The notes under the pieces are model-generated. The model worked only from the letters and a program-made list of their open reading frames with translations, had not been told where the DNA came from and searched no databases. Positions 21,073 to 31,893 of a DNA stretch of 64,000 bases are shown here, piece by piece. Every line of letters starts with the position of its first letter. Positions within the stretch are counted from its first letter, which is position 1. This DNA comes from Anagrus nilaparvatae (Eukaryota; Arthropoda; Insecta; Hymenoptera; Mymaridae). The DNA is taken from positions 4,898,001 through 4,962,000 of the forward strand of contig JAKSXM010000014.1 in assembly GCA_022575985.1 (NCBI GenBank). Reading direction: 5' to 3'. The translations under genes and the position numbers were made by a program.

Positions 21073-21835
21073 ATAGGGTAATATTATATTTAAAAAGATA
21101 TTTTCTGAAACTGAAAACTGATCTTTCTTATAAGGAACCCTTTTGGTTATGATAGGTCTTTTTTTAAAAATAGATAACTTGAGGCCAATGTGCAACGTAG
21201 CTAAAACTAACCATAACTCTAAGCTTTGGTTCTGATTATCATAAAAAAATTTTTGTAGGAAAGGGTTTTTAATTGAATTCGACATTTATCTTGATCGAAA
21301 ATTCAGAAAAAAATTTTGATAAAATCCTTTTGATATTTGGGGTCAAATACCCCATACACAAGTACATATTAAAAAAAAAATTTTTTTATTGAAATTTTTA
21401 AACAAATAGTATGTTTTTAACTAAGGGAGCAAAAAGGAATGGCTTATATTGTACCTTAATTACTATCTGAGGCGAAGCCAATCCTACCTCGGGTGGTGAA
21501 TAGTTTTCTAAAAATTTCTTTTTTTGTTTGAGAGTAAGATGTATTTTTTGAAATGCGATGAAATTTAAAAATATGAAAATAATAAATAATTTGCCTGCAT
21601 ACTTGGAGAAAAATAACTGTTAAACATAACCAAAATTGCTGGTTATGTTTACATCATAAAGTTTTGTTATTTTCTGTTCAAATATTTTGCAAATATAACC
21701 ATGTTTATAGTTAGAATTACAATATTGTAACTTCATATTTGTAAAATTTACAAAATTTTTTTGTTCTTAAAAACCTAACCCCGTTTTACTAAAATTAACC
21801 TTGCAAAATGTGACGGGGATTATTATTTCAAGTTT
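21073..21835. other. No gene recognised
   Basis: AT-rich, with T and A runs and scattered stops in all frames. A direct-repeat-like segment 'ataaccaaaattgctggttatg' forms a short dyad near 21628-21649. Confidence 0.5.
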
Positions 21836-22051
21836 CTAATTTAAACGTTTATGATTTTCTAAATCAAGGATCTTTACGGAGGTGTTTAACGCATTAACTG
21901 TTTCTGTTACTGAAAATAGTTTGTCCGTTAGCAAATTTATTTGGTTTAATAAAAATTTATTTTGCAGAATTTGGTTATCGTAAGCAGATTTTGAAACTAA
22001 AATAAGATCTTTCAAATTCAGATCTTCCATAAAATTTATGTCATCAGTCAT
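21836..22051 (-). CDS. Small acidic coiled-coil-like ORF, 71 aa, unknown
   Basis: Not recognised. The start chosen is the ATG at 22051 (MTDDINFMEDLNLKDL...), because the open frame further upstream runs into the inverted-repeat arm of the neighbouring foldback element (22062-23128) and is composed of its sequence. The 71 residues are rich in Leu, Asn, Asp and Lys with a regular hydrophobic spacing (LLNQINLLTDKLF, VNALNTSVKILDLENH) that suggests a coiled coil, and there is no poly-A/T-derived low complexity, unlike other short frames here. It could be the start of a LINE ORF1, an exon or a chance frame. No partner genes are nearby. Confidence 0.35.
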   Translation of the reverse strand: MTDDINFMEDLNLKDLILVSKSAYDNQILQNKFLLNQINLLTDKLFSVTETVNALNTSVKILDLENHKRLN

Positions 22052-22061
22052 TTTAATTATT

Positions 22062-23128
22062 ACACAGGCACACAATTTAACGAGCCAATTTTCCCCCAGC
22101 GCCCTCATATGCCCCCCCAAAAAGTGAAAAAAAATTTTTTTTCGAAAAATGAAAATTGAACAAGATACTTATGTTTTTTTGGGACGCTTATACCAAAAAT
22201 GTATACAAAAAATGTTTTTAACCAACGTTTGACCCTGTAGAAAATTCAAACTCAGTGTGTATTCTAATGCTTTTTGAGACGCTAAGACTAAAGATGAATA
22301 TTAAAAATGTTTTTAAACAATACTTGGCCCTTTAGACCACCCCAAAGCCCTTTTTACCCCCCCCCCTACCCCCCAAACGAGTTGAGAATATTTTAATTAC
22401 AAAAATTAAAATTCAAGGTGTATTCTTATTTTTTTGGACACTGAAACCATTAAAAATAAGTTTAACCTGCCAAAAAATTAATGCATGCAAAAAGAGACTC
22501 GTCATGCAAAGAAAATTAAGTCAACCAAAAATGAATGTAGAAAAATAAATTTCCGTATTTTTATACTATTTGTACTGATTTTCTTTCTAACGGGCTAAGC
22601 ATTGTTTAAATACATTTTTAATATTCATCTTTAGTTTTCGCGTCTCAAAAAACATAAGAATACACATTGAGTTTGAATTTTCCTAATAAAAATATTTTTA
22701 ACTCGTTGGGGGGGGGGGGGGGGGGAGGTTGAACGGGGCCACTGGGGTAGTTTACAGGGCCAAACATAAGTAGAAAAAATTTTTTATATTCATTTTTGGT
22801 TTCACCGTCCCAAAAAATATAAGAAATCATATTAAGTTCTAATTTTTGTAATAAACATATTTTTACCCGTTTGGGGGGGGGGGGGTATGAATGGGGGCAC
22901 TGGGGTCGTCTACAGGGCCAAACGTTGGTTAGAAACATTTTTTGTATAAATTTTTGGTATAAGCGTTCCAAAAAACATTAGTTTATAGTTCAATTTTCAT
23001 TTTTCAAAAAAAAAATTTTTTCACTTTTTGGGGAGGCATATGGGGGTGATGGGGGCAAATTGGCTCGTTAAATTGCATTTCCATGGGGTCTACCTTCTGG
23101 CACATGACTTTTTTTTTGTGTGCCTGTG
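22062..23128. mobile_element. Foldback element with poly-G/poly-C blocks
   Basis: Left and right arms are inverted copies: 'acacaggcacacaatttaac' (22062) matches 'gtgtgcctgtgt' (23117) and 'aaattggctcgttaaattg' (23058). Inward are 'ggacgcttataccaaaaatg' / 'ttttggtataagcgttcc' and two further unit pairs ending in long C runs on the left (22362-22372) and G runs on the right (22708-22726, 22873-22884). The right arm carries about 45 extra bases (near 23077-23115) not found on the left. Non-coding: the short frames at 22645-22971 and 23028-23282 are arm sequence. Confidence 0.8.
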
Positions 23129-23362
23129 TTATCGGCTATACTTGTTTACGAAATTATATAAAATGAATAGGAAATTCTTGAAGATAATATATTGTATTAT
23201 AATAAATCTATTAAAAAATTTTAAATGTAAAGACAATAATTATTGCTACTGGAATGCGCTTAAATATTTATGGTTACGCTAGTATAAAATGAAAATTTTT
23301 TAAAATTAAAACTTGCTTTTATTTATTCTATGCTTATTGCAGGGTAGATTGTAAAAATAAAA

Positions 23363-23397
<35 letters not shown>
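23363..23397. repeat. (GT)n microsatellite
   Basis: About 17 uninterrupted TG units, directly before a relic of the 55.9-kb satellite family. Confidence 0.95.
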
Positions 23398-23398
<1 letters not shown>

Positions 23399-23513
23399 TT
23401 TTGAAAGTATGGTTTTTACTCAATACCTCGAATCTTATAATTTATTTTTTGAAATTTTTTTTCTCAAAATTTTTTTCACCAAAAAATACAATTTTTTTAC
23501 CAATTTTTATTTC
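23398..23513. repeat. Satellite relic, left half (55.9-kb family)
   Basis: Matches the array at 55.95-56.13 kb ('tatggtttttactcaatacctcgaatct', 'caccaaaaaatacaa'). The other half continues at 25153-25204 ('acttaatttatttctgtggaagtactggttttagaaat'), after the TTAA-flanked element that split it. Confidence 0.75.
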
Positions 23514-23517
23514 TTAA

Positions 23518-25148
23518 CCCTTATGTACCCGGGTCAATTTCCCTACGCTACTACCCGGCTTAGTACCCGGGTACTACGCTGCGTTTATTTGTTTAATAAA
23601 TGTTTTTTAAGTTAAAATATTTTATTTTTAAAGTAAGCAATTAAATGTACATGTAATTATTGCCTTTTAAAACTATAGTTTAATAATTTTACCTTCAAAT
23701 TTTAAGAAAAAGAAGGGGCAATGTAACATGAAAATAGACACGTAATTTTGGCGTGCGCGCATTTATTCATTATAATAAAAGAACAGCTGTAAAAATATAA
23801 AATATGAGAATTAATAACAATTACAATTCTATACAGCTAGTCTCCTTCCCAATTTCATGTAAATATACAATATGGTTTGGAAGTTATAAGCATTTTTGTG
23901 AAGCGTGCATGCGTATTTTTAAAACGGACTAAGACTAATATCTCCTATCTCTGACATATTTTTTAGCTAAAAATTTATTTACGTGCTTACGAATATCCAA
24001 AAATAATGTCTATTTAGGTTCATTACGGCACCTCTACCTAAATTTGACAATTTACATAATTACTTTTGGCCGCAAAATATTTCACGGGCATGCATTATGG
24101 CTTCGATCAGAGGCTAATTTTTTTACGTAGTTGCGAATGTCCAACAATGTCTACTTAGGCTCTTTTTGGCACCTCTTCCCAAATTGGAGAATTTACATGA
24201 TTAGTTTTTGTCCACTAAATATTTTCCAGGCATGCATTATGGCTTCGGTCTGAGGCTAATATCTCCCATATCTGATATAATTTTGGCCTACAAATTTTTT
24301 TACGTACTTGCGAATGTCCAACAATGATGTCTAATTAGGTTCATTGCGGTATCTCTTCCCCAATTTGAGAATTTACATGATTACTTTTGACCGCTAAATA
24401 TTTTACGGGAATGCATTATGGCTTGGGTCTGAGGCTAGTATCTCCCATATCTGGCATAATTCTTGGCTACAATTTTTTTTACGTGCTTACGAATATCCAA
24501 CACTGATGTCTACTTAGGCTCATTGCGGTATCTCTTTCAAAATTTGAAAATTCAAGCGTAATACATTAAAAAAGAATATATATGTAGTTTAATACTTACG
24601 CGAGCACGCTTGCAAAAATGCTTATAACTTGTTAACTATATTATGCATTTACATGAAATTTGGAAGGAGATTAGCTGAATATAATTGTAATTGTTATTAA
24701 ATCTCATATTTTATGTTTTTACAGTTGTTCTTTTATTATAATGAAAAAATGTGAGCACGCCAAAAGTATGCGTCTATTTTCATGTTACATTTTCCCTCCT
24801 TATTTTTAAATTTTGAAGGTCAAATTATTAAATTATAGTTTTAAAAGGCAATAACTATATGTACATTCAATTTCTTACTATAAAAATAAAATGTTTTAAC
24901 TTAAAAAATATTTATTAAACAAATAAACGCAGCGTAGTACCCGGCTACCCGGCCAGGCGTGTAGTTTTTTTTAACGATATTATTTTTTATGTTTAAAAAT
25001 TTTTTTTTATGCGCAATATGCAAAAATCTATTATAAATTCGTTGTTTTAAGCTGGCAAAAAAGCTCATATAAAAATTTTAAGCCAAATCCGAAAAATCAA
25101 CAATTTTCGGCCAAATAGTACCCGGGTACTAAGCCGGGTACATAAGGG
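23518..25148. mobile_element. piggyBac-type MITE (TTAA target duplication)
   Basis: 1,631 bp flanked by TTAA on both sides (23514-23517, 25149-25152), with ends CCCTTATGTACCCGGG and its inverse. TTAA duplication and CCC ends are the piggyBac signature. The long arms (roughly 23550-23910 and 24584-24945) are inverted copies, including 'tacgctgcgtttatttgtttaataaa'; the right side has an added block (24950-25115). The middle is a tandem repeat. There is no transposase ORF. Its position interrupts a satellite unit also found at 55.9 kb, which independently marks the insertion site. Confidence 0.88.
23929..24541. repeat. Four tandem copies of a ~180-bp unit in the piggyBac-type MITE
   Basis: The segment TTACGTGCTTACGAATATCC and its variants occur near 23979, 24122, 24300 and 24480, each with 'catgcattatggctt' and 'atctcccatatctg' blocks. 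Copy 2 lacks about 35 bp (spacing 143 instead of 178-180). Confidence 0.85.
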
Positions 25149-25204
25149 TTAATGGACGCAGTACTTAATTTATTTCTGTGGAAGTACTGGTTTTAGAAAT
25201 ATCG

Positions 25205-26265
25205 TTTATAGGGGTAATTCTAAAACAAATTTTGATCCATTTTTTAAAGAGAATTAATACTCGAAAATGGCTAAATCCGAAACTACTTAATCAAATCCCC
25301 TTTGGCACACTTATAATGTATCAAAGGCTACCATTTTGCACTAAAATTTTATTATTTTGGATATGTAGGTTCAGAGATATCATTAGTCAAAGCAGCCGTT
25401 TTTTTATTTTTAAAAACTACATAGCACCCAAAACACTTATTTAGAAATCAATCAATAACCACGTAAGTGGTTTCATTTTCTTTGTTTTAATAAATAACAA
25501 CTTTTAAGAGAAAAAATTTCAAAAAACTTACCGTTAATCTACTTTTATTTCAATTTTTCTGTTTTTAAAATTTTGAACTGCCACCGCTAAGTACCTCAAA
25601 TGGGCACAGTAGATCAGAGTTGAAAAGGCCAATGAGTATAAGAAACTAGACCCTTTTCCAGTCAATTTGAGAAAACAAAAATCTTTTTAAGTAGCCGCTA
25701 TTTTTGGAAAGAGGGGGGTGGCCGAGTTGAGAAATAATCGCCTATATGTATATATTTATGTGAAAGTATAAAAATTTTATATCAATTTTAAGAAATCGTA
25801 ATTTCTTATAATGAATATATATTAAATAGTACTATAAATCATACAGTAAAATTACATCATTCAGCATATTCAGCATCTTAGCGAAGCCAATTGTATATTT
25901 TTTCTTTTTTATTTCGTTTTTTCTTAACCTTGAACGTTAGATAATTTTAAATTTTTTTAATAGACATAAGACCGGCGTGCCAGCAACTTTTATCTATGTA
26001 ACAAATGCAGCGTTATAGCTGGTTTGAAATTGCCTATTTTTCTTTTGTTTTAACTTTTATATTAGATATTAGCCCAGCATGCCAGCAACTAATTCTATGC
26101 TATAATTCCAGTTGTCCGTTATAGCGACCTTGAAATTATCGTATCACTATAAAACTGCACGGATCGCCAGTTGTGACGGGGTTTATTAGAATAAATGAAT
26201 TATAGCGAATAATTATATACAGTTTAATATAACACTTTTATTAATGTACATAAAACTTGCCGTAG
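25205..26265. other. No gene recognised
   Basis: AT-rich. 25968-26140 contains a diverged direct duplication around 'ccagcaactttta' / 'ccagcaactaattcta' and 'gttatagctggtttgaaattg' / 'gttatagcgaccttgaaatta'. The 88-residue open frame at 25178-25444 has no recognisable motif and starts in satellite DNA. Confidence 0.5.
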
Positions 26266-26270
26266 CTAAG

Positions 26271-26503
26271 TGGAAAGAACCGTAGGTTTTTATGGTGAAT
26301 TTAGGATGGTGAATTTTGGTATCAATAATTAAACAAGAGAGTTAATGATTAATTATATAGCTTTATTAATATGACCGTACTTGGCGGTAGCTAGACGCGC
26401 TCTGCTGAAGGCTGGGTGCGTGCGTTATCACTCTCTCTTTCTCTCTTACATTATTAAGGCCTATTTACAATAAATATAATAATATAGGTGTGTTTTCACA
26501 ACA
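26271..26503 (-). repeat. 3' LTR of LTR element 2
   Basis: Starts and ends TG...CA on either strand. Contains a CT-rich tract (CTCTCTCTTTCTCTCTTAC, 26441-26452 region) and GC-richer stretch near 26390-26430; AATAAAGC on the minus strand could be the polyadenylation signal. Confidence 0.92.
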
Positions 26504-28189
26504 TTCTCACCTCTCAAAAGAGTTGTTAAATTTGATTTGACAATATTCATACTTAACAATAATGACATAAATTATAGATTTTATGAGGAAAGAATACAAT
26601 ATTAAAGTTATAATTTTAAATTAGTTTTAAGTTTTATAATATTTTTAATCAATAAATAAAGTTCTATTGTTAAACGAGACGCTCCTGACAATCAGAAAGA
26701 CAATTGAGTACTCAGACAATTTAGGAATGACATCTGTTTACAATAAATAATGAGAATTTAAAGTTTACAACTGGACTAGAAAAAACTACATTTAAATGCT
26801 ACTGTTATTACTATCGCAGTCTAACCTTCTCAAGTCAAAGAGTTATAATTTTATCTCATCTGACAATTTTAGACAATATTTATGTACTGCGGTTCAGCGT
26901 CCCTCCCCGCTTAATTTTACATTGTAGATGGAAAATTATAATCTTTTTTTAAGACATTACAGAATGATTAAAATTAAAAGATTTTGATATCCACCTCTAT
27001 CCTATCTAAAGATTAGAATACGGATTTATGTGTTGAGGTCGAGAAATATCAAAAAATTTTAAGATTAAATGACAAAAAATTATTTTAAGAAAATTTAAAT
27101 AAGAAAAAGAGATTGTCAATTGGAAGAAATATTTACAAAAGAGAGTTTAAATTTATTTGTTAAATTTTGTCACATTACTTATAATAATAAAAAATTTAAA
27201 TAAATTAATTTAGAAAAATTCAGAAAATTAGACAATTTAGAAAATTGAATGAATTTACAATAAGACATTTTCGATTTTTTATAATAATAAGACCCTGGTA
27301 AAAATTTAGCAATATGATCTATAAAATTATAATTGACCATTATGACAAAATTTAATAAATTTGACAATAAGTTTACATAATTTTGCAATTTAAGAATTCA
27401 TATAACATTTTGTTTTAATTTTAGTAAAAAATGATTTTAAAATTGTAATTTGACTCTTGGAAAATTAGACTAAGATGTAATGGTGCTTTTGAAATAAATA
27501 AATTAATTTTACAGTACAAAATAGAAATTTTAACACCAAATTTTGAGATATAATGTATTACATTTAACAATGAAGTTATATTAAATTAAATTTCTTGACC
27601 AAGTTAAAGTCCAATTGTAAAACCAAGTATTCTTCCTGATTGCCAAGACAGTCCCATTCAGCAATAGCTTGTTGACTTCTTGATGTCAAACAGTAAAGTT
27701 TTGGATACCTAGGTAACATCAAATTAATTAGTATAAATTCTACCAAAAACTTATTTAAATAGAGAGTTGAATTTTATATGAATTTATTATTAAAATATAA
27801 ATTTTGTGTTATGATAATGAAATTATAAAGTATTTAATATTCTTGATAAGACAAAAAACAAAAAAGACAATTACAAAATTTTATGTTTACAAATTTTGAA
27901 ATAAGTAAGTGACATTTATAGACAATTATTTGATTAATATAATATGATTAATATAAGAATTTAATATAAGATTTTTTTTGCCTTTAATAATAAACATAAT
28001 ATATGACAATGATTGTTTATTTATTTTTTAGGCAGAGGTTTTTTTTAAATTATTTGAAATAATAAGTCTATAAATTATATCAAATATTAGAATTAGACAT
28101 ATTAATTAAATTTTAAATTATTAAATGTTTTAATAAAAATGAAAAAGAAAATAGAAAGATAAAAATAATAATTTGAACATAACTTATGC

Positions 28190-28445
28190 GTATGCGTAGT
28201 TGATACAGCTTCTCTTCATGAGCTGCAGACGACAGTATCACAAAATGGCGACATTTAAAGCTGTACTCGTGACTCGATACTTGTTGATGCCCAAAGCGCG
28301 CGCCCGTTGGAAGAGACGGAGGCCCTCGGTAAAACAAGATGGCAGGAACGACGATTTTTGAATCGGTACGCACCGCACCTCAATCCTTGAAAATGTGCCG
28401 GCTCCCGCTTGAAATTTTTTCTCCCTCCTTTTCTTACAAGAGAGA
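28190..28445. promoter_or_regulatory. CpG-rich, promoter-like block inside LTR element 2
   Basis: A GC- and CpG-rich island (GCGCGCGCCC, GGTACGCACCGCACC) within AT-rich element DNA, about 0.5-0.75 kb downstream of the 5' LTR. It carries AAAATGGCGACATTT (28243) and CAAGATGGCAGG (28337), which resemble the ATGGC core of YY1/Pho-type sites common at housekeeping-gene promoters. An open frame of 86 codons crosses it on the minus strand and one of 38 codons on the plus strand (ATG 28244), neither recognised. It could be captured host promoter or exon DNA, or the element's own leader. Confidence 0.35.
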
Positions 28446-28925
28446 CAAAGATGGTGATAGATGATGATGATGATTCAACGGCGCCTATTCTTTCTTTTTC
28501 TTCCTCTTTTTTTGACTTTTCTTGAAATTTTTTTTAAATTTTGTTTAATTTTTTATTGTTTTTTTTTTAAGTCACTTATTGAGATTATTTTCAATTTTTA
28601 ATATTATAAAAATTTTTTAAAAGTCATGTGCGCGTCCATTTTTGAAAAATTTAAAAAAAAAAAAGCACGTTTTTTTTTGAGTTCTTGATGACATTTTTTT
28701 TTTAAGTACATAATTTTATCACCATCACTAAATTATATTGACACTTTAATATTTAAAAAATTTCGCTAATTTTTTCACTTTATTATAAAATTAGAACTGA
28801 CCGCATGGCAGTTTTTGAAAATCACCATAATTTCACTGGTTCAGTTTGTGAAAAATAAAGGGAACAAAATATTTTCACTTTTCAACTTTCACTTTTTATT
28901 TTAAATAAGGCTTCGAAGGACCAAA

Positions 28926-29158
28926 TGGAAAGAACCGTAGGTTTTTATGGTGAATTTAGGATGGTGAATTTTGGTATCAATAATTAAACAAGAGAGTTAA
29001 TGATTAATTATATAGCTTTATTAATATGACCGTACTTGGCGGTAGCTAGACGCGCTCTGCTGAAGGCTGGGTGCGTGCGTTATCACTCTCTCTTTCTCTC
29101 TTACATTATTAAGGCCTATTTACAATAAATATAATAATATAGGTGTGTTTTCACAACA
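28926..29158 (-). repeat. 5' LTR of LTR element 2
   Basis: Identical to the other LTR over all 233 bases as read; target duplication CTAAG follows at 29159-29163. Confidence 0.92.
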
Positions 29159-29163
29159 CTAAG

Positions 29164-30453
29164 TTTTTGTATATGTTACCTCTAAGGTTACAATATTAAG
29201 AATGTCCATACATATACGTTTATTAGTAGTCTATTTATATGATTCACATGACTAATTCATAAGAATTGAATGTTTAATATAAATAGATAAGGAGATAGGA
29301 GTCTCGATATTACAATATTTGAGGTAATTTTTATATTTCCTGTTACAAAAATATAAAAAATATTTTTTTCCGTGTATCTTCACTTAGACTGTTGAATTTT
29401 TATAAAGACTTACTAGTATATTTATGTTTAAGAAAAATATAAAAATTTTAATAAATATAAATTTCCAAACAAATTTTTATTCAATACATTTTAAGCTTCA
29501 ATTTGGCATTTAATTTTTTTATGCTTTCTATACTAATTTTTATACTAATTTTTAGCCTTCTACTCCCTGACATAGAACAAATTCTGCCATGCCTATACTA
29601 TATTCATAAACGGAGAGCATAAACTCGCTATTTCTATAAGAAATGGATTGAATAACTAATTTATGCGCTCATTTTATGAATAAAGCATTTTTTTGCGCGC
29701 ATTATGAATAAACTGTCTTGTTCCTATGGACCGTTGAAATATGATTTTGTGTATCTCTACATTATTATTATTACATATAAGTTGCACATTTTTGTAGCAC
29801 ACATAATTAATGTTTGTCTTTGAATTTAAGAAAACTAAAATAAACACATAACTTGAAATCAAAGAATAAAAGAATTTTTTCACTAATGATCATTCATTTT
29901 CAAATTGTAATAAATATTGAAAAATATCTATCGTGTCTTGTACCCTTAAAAAATTATGTATGACCATGCTTATATTTATCCCCAATTTATTAATTAAATA
30001 AGCAATCGTTCTGCTCTATTTCTGCTTTAGAAAGTTTTACACTTTAGAACTAAAAGACTAATTTTTCTGTACATAAATGTGTTCTAATTAACGTAGAATG
30101 GCATAATTTACGAAAACTAAGAATTTTTCAAAATTCATGGATCATCGTACATTTATACCTTAGGATTATACCTTTGGGCTTCATTATATTTGATGAAAAC
30201 ATGAAATATCGTATCGTATCGTGTCAATTTTCGAATATAATCTCTATATATTCGAAAATCTCTCCCCTCCTATTTGCTAACTTGAGAGGGTTTAATTATT
30301 CAAGCTGCCAAGTTTGATAATTTTTTCGATATTAAGCTCAAAACAAAGGAAATTTTTACTGTGAAAATGATATAAAAGTTATATTATATAATAACAGCTT
30401 TACAATAAAAATCCTAATCTGATTGTAATGAATAATTATTTTTTTTTTTATAG
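29164..30453. other. No gene recognised (probable intron upstream of the AlaRS exons)
   Basis: AT-rich. The stretch ends in a T-rich tract and TATAG at 30440-30453, a good 3' splice site. I looked for conserved aminoacylation-domain motifs of alanyl-tRNA synthetase here and found none. Confidence 0.5.
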
Positions 30454-31643
30454 GAATTTTGATAACAAAATCTGAAATGATACAAAAATTGAATGAACAT
30501 CAAAGAATCGAGGAAACAACGATAGCCTCTAATAATGATGCAGTTAAAAATAGTAATATCTTAAATTCAGAAAATGAAATTGGTGTGATATTAGATAAAA
30601 CTGTAGCATACGCTTACACCGGCAATCAAGAATCAGATAAAGGATTCATCAAGATGCAAAATTATTTGTTTTATTTTAAAAAAGTTAAGAAAGTAAAAAA
30701 TTATGTAATTCATATTGGTAATTTCATTAATGGAAACAAAAAGTACGTGTAATTTCAAATTGTTTATGCACTTTAGTATATCTGTTATTTTCATAAACTT
30801 TATAAATAATATTCTAGTTATTTTAAAGGAGGCTTTAAAATTGGAGAAATATGCACGATATCTATCGACGAAAGGCATCGCTTAAGTTTAATGAAACATC
30901 ATACATCAGCTCATTTATTAAATGCAGCTATGCAAAAAATATTGCCTATAGTAGTTCAAAGTAAATGTAAAGTTACAAATAACGATTTATCTAGCGAGTA
31001 TAGTATTTATGGTAAAAAAATATCTTTGAAAGAAATACTATTCATTGAAAATTTAGTAAATGATTGCGTAAAATCCAATGTTTTTGTTCAAACAAAGATA
31101 GTTAATATTTTGCAGATGTTAAATGAGGATAATTTAACTTTAATTCCAGGACATACTTACCCTGATACTGGTATTAGAATCTTAGAAATAAATAGCAATA
31201 ATTTAAATTCTAAGTAAAGATTTAATTTTTATGATTTATAAATATGTTTATTAAACTTGCAATTATAAAATGTTTATAATTTCAGAGAAGCTTGTTGTGG
31301 TACGCACGTTTATAACACCCAAGACATAAACTGTTTTTGCATTACCGATATGAAAAGTAAAGGAAGAGTCAGTATTCAAATAAATGCTGTTGCTGGTTCA
31401 TTAGCTCAAACAATTCGTTTGGAAGGCAAATATTTAAAAAATAGAATAAAAAATCTTGAAAATGACATAAAACTAAGAAAACATGCTGCAAAAGACCTAG
31501 TATACAAAGTTAAATATGAGAAAAAGAATATATTGGAATGTAAAAAAAAAAAAAAAATTCCGTTTACTGTAGCCGTAGAATGTTTAAAGATCCTTGAAAG
31601 TTTAACTAAAGTTATACGACTCATAAACAGAAGTATTCAATGA
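30454..31643 (+). CDS. Alanyl-tRNA synthetase editing domain, probably mitochondrial form; three exons, N-terminal part not seen
   Basis: AlaRS charges tRNA-Ala; this part hydrolyses mischarged Ser/Gly-tRNA-Ala. Exons: 30454-30742, 30818-31213, 31286-31643 (stop TGA). The introns are 75 and 72 nt with GT...AG ends; both junctions are phase 2 and keep the frame, giving about 347 residues. Exon 1 has VILDKTVAYAYTGNQESDKG, matching the domain entry (usually VxLDxTxFYAExGGQxxDxG) with altered residues. Exon 2 has HHTSAHLLNAA, containing the zinc-binding HxxxH. Exon 3 starts with CCGTH, the second zinc motif CxxxH. After it come about 100 residues and then a stop, so the C-Ala domain is absent; AATAAA follows 16 nt later. 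The divergence and missing C-Ala suggest the mitochondrial enzyme (AARS2-like). The catalytic domain, about 450 residues, must lie upstream or outside the window, or this is a fragment. A 13-A run near 31543 could be a slippage site. Confidence 0.85.
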
Positions 31644-31658
31644 AAGGAATTTGATTAA

Positions 31659-31664
31659 AATAAA
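31659..31664 (+). promoter_or_regulatory. Polyadenylation signal AATAAA after the AlaRS stop
   Basis: Canonical hexamer 16 nt downstream of the stop codon at 31641-31643, supporting that exon as the true last exon. AATAAA is frequent in AT-rich DNA, so this is suggestive only. Confidence 0.5.
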
Positions 31665-31893
31665 TTAACTTAGTCTTTTGAATTATTTTTAAATATTTGT
31701 TTTACTTTCTTTTTATGAAGTTAAGTTTATAAATAAATCTACCCAGGTTCTTATTTATTTATACTTGTGGTTCTTCAAACTTTTTCTTGGAAATTTCTAA
31801 CCTACCTTTTTATTACACATTTGTATACTCATTACTTTTTACTGAAACCTAGATATTAAGTTAAAACAAAGCATCAGGTACAGTAGAAATTAG

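Larger units (their letters stand above)
26271..29158 (-). mobile_element. Non-autonomous LTR retrotransposon 2
   Basis: 2,888 bp with two 233-bp LTRs that are identical as read, flanked by the 5-bp target duplication CTAAG (26266-26270, 29159-29163). On the minus strand the LTR begins TGTTGTGAAAACAC and ends CTTTCCA. Next to the right-hand (5') LTR is TTTGGTCCTTCGAAGCC, a primer-binding-like TGG two bases in; the left-hand (3') LTR is preceded by the purine tract GAGAGGTGAGAA. No gag or pol frame is visible in the 2.4-kb interior. The plan matches LTR element 1 (17.6-21.1 kb), with similar purine tract and leader (TTTGGxxTCC). Identical LTRs mean a very recent insertion, so an active partner presumably exists elsewhere in the genome. 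Confidence 0.93.

Noticed and set aside
22645..23282. Open frames with poly-Pro and Gly-like stretches
   Set aside because: They are the inverted arms of the foldback element read in both orientations; the Pro runs come from C homopolymers.
28113..28373. 86-residue minus-strand frame in LTR element 2
   Set aside because: It is open because the segment is GC-rich; no known domain and no conserved counterpart in the sister element. Described as part of the CpG block instead of a gene.
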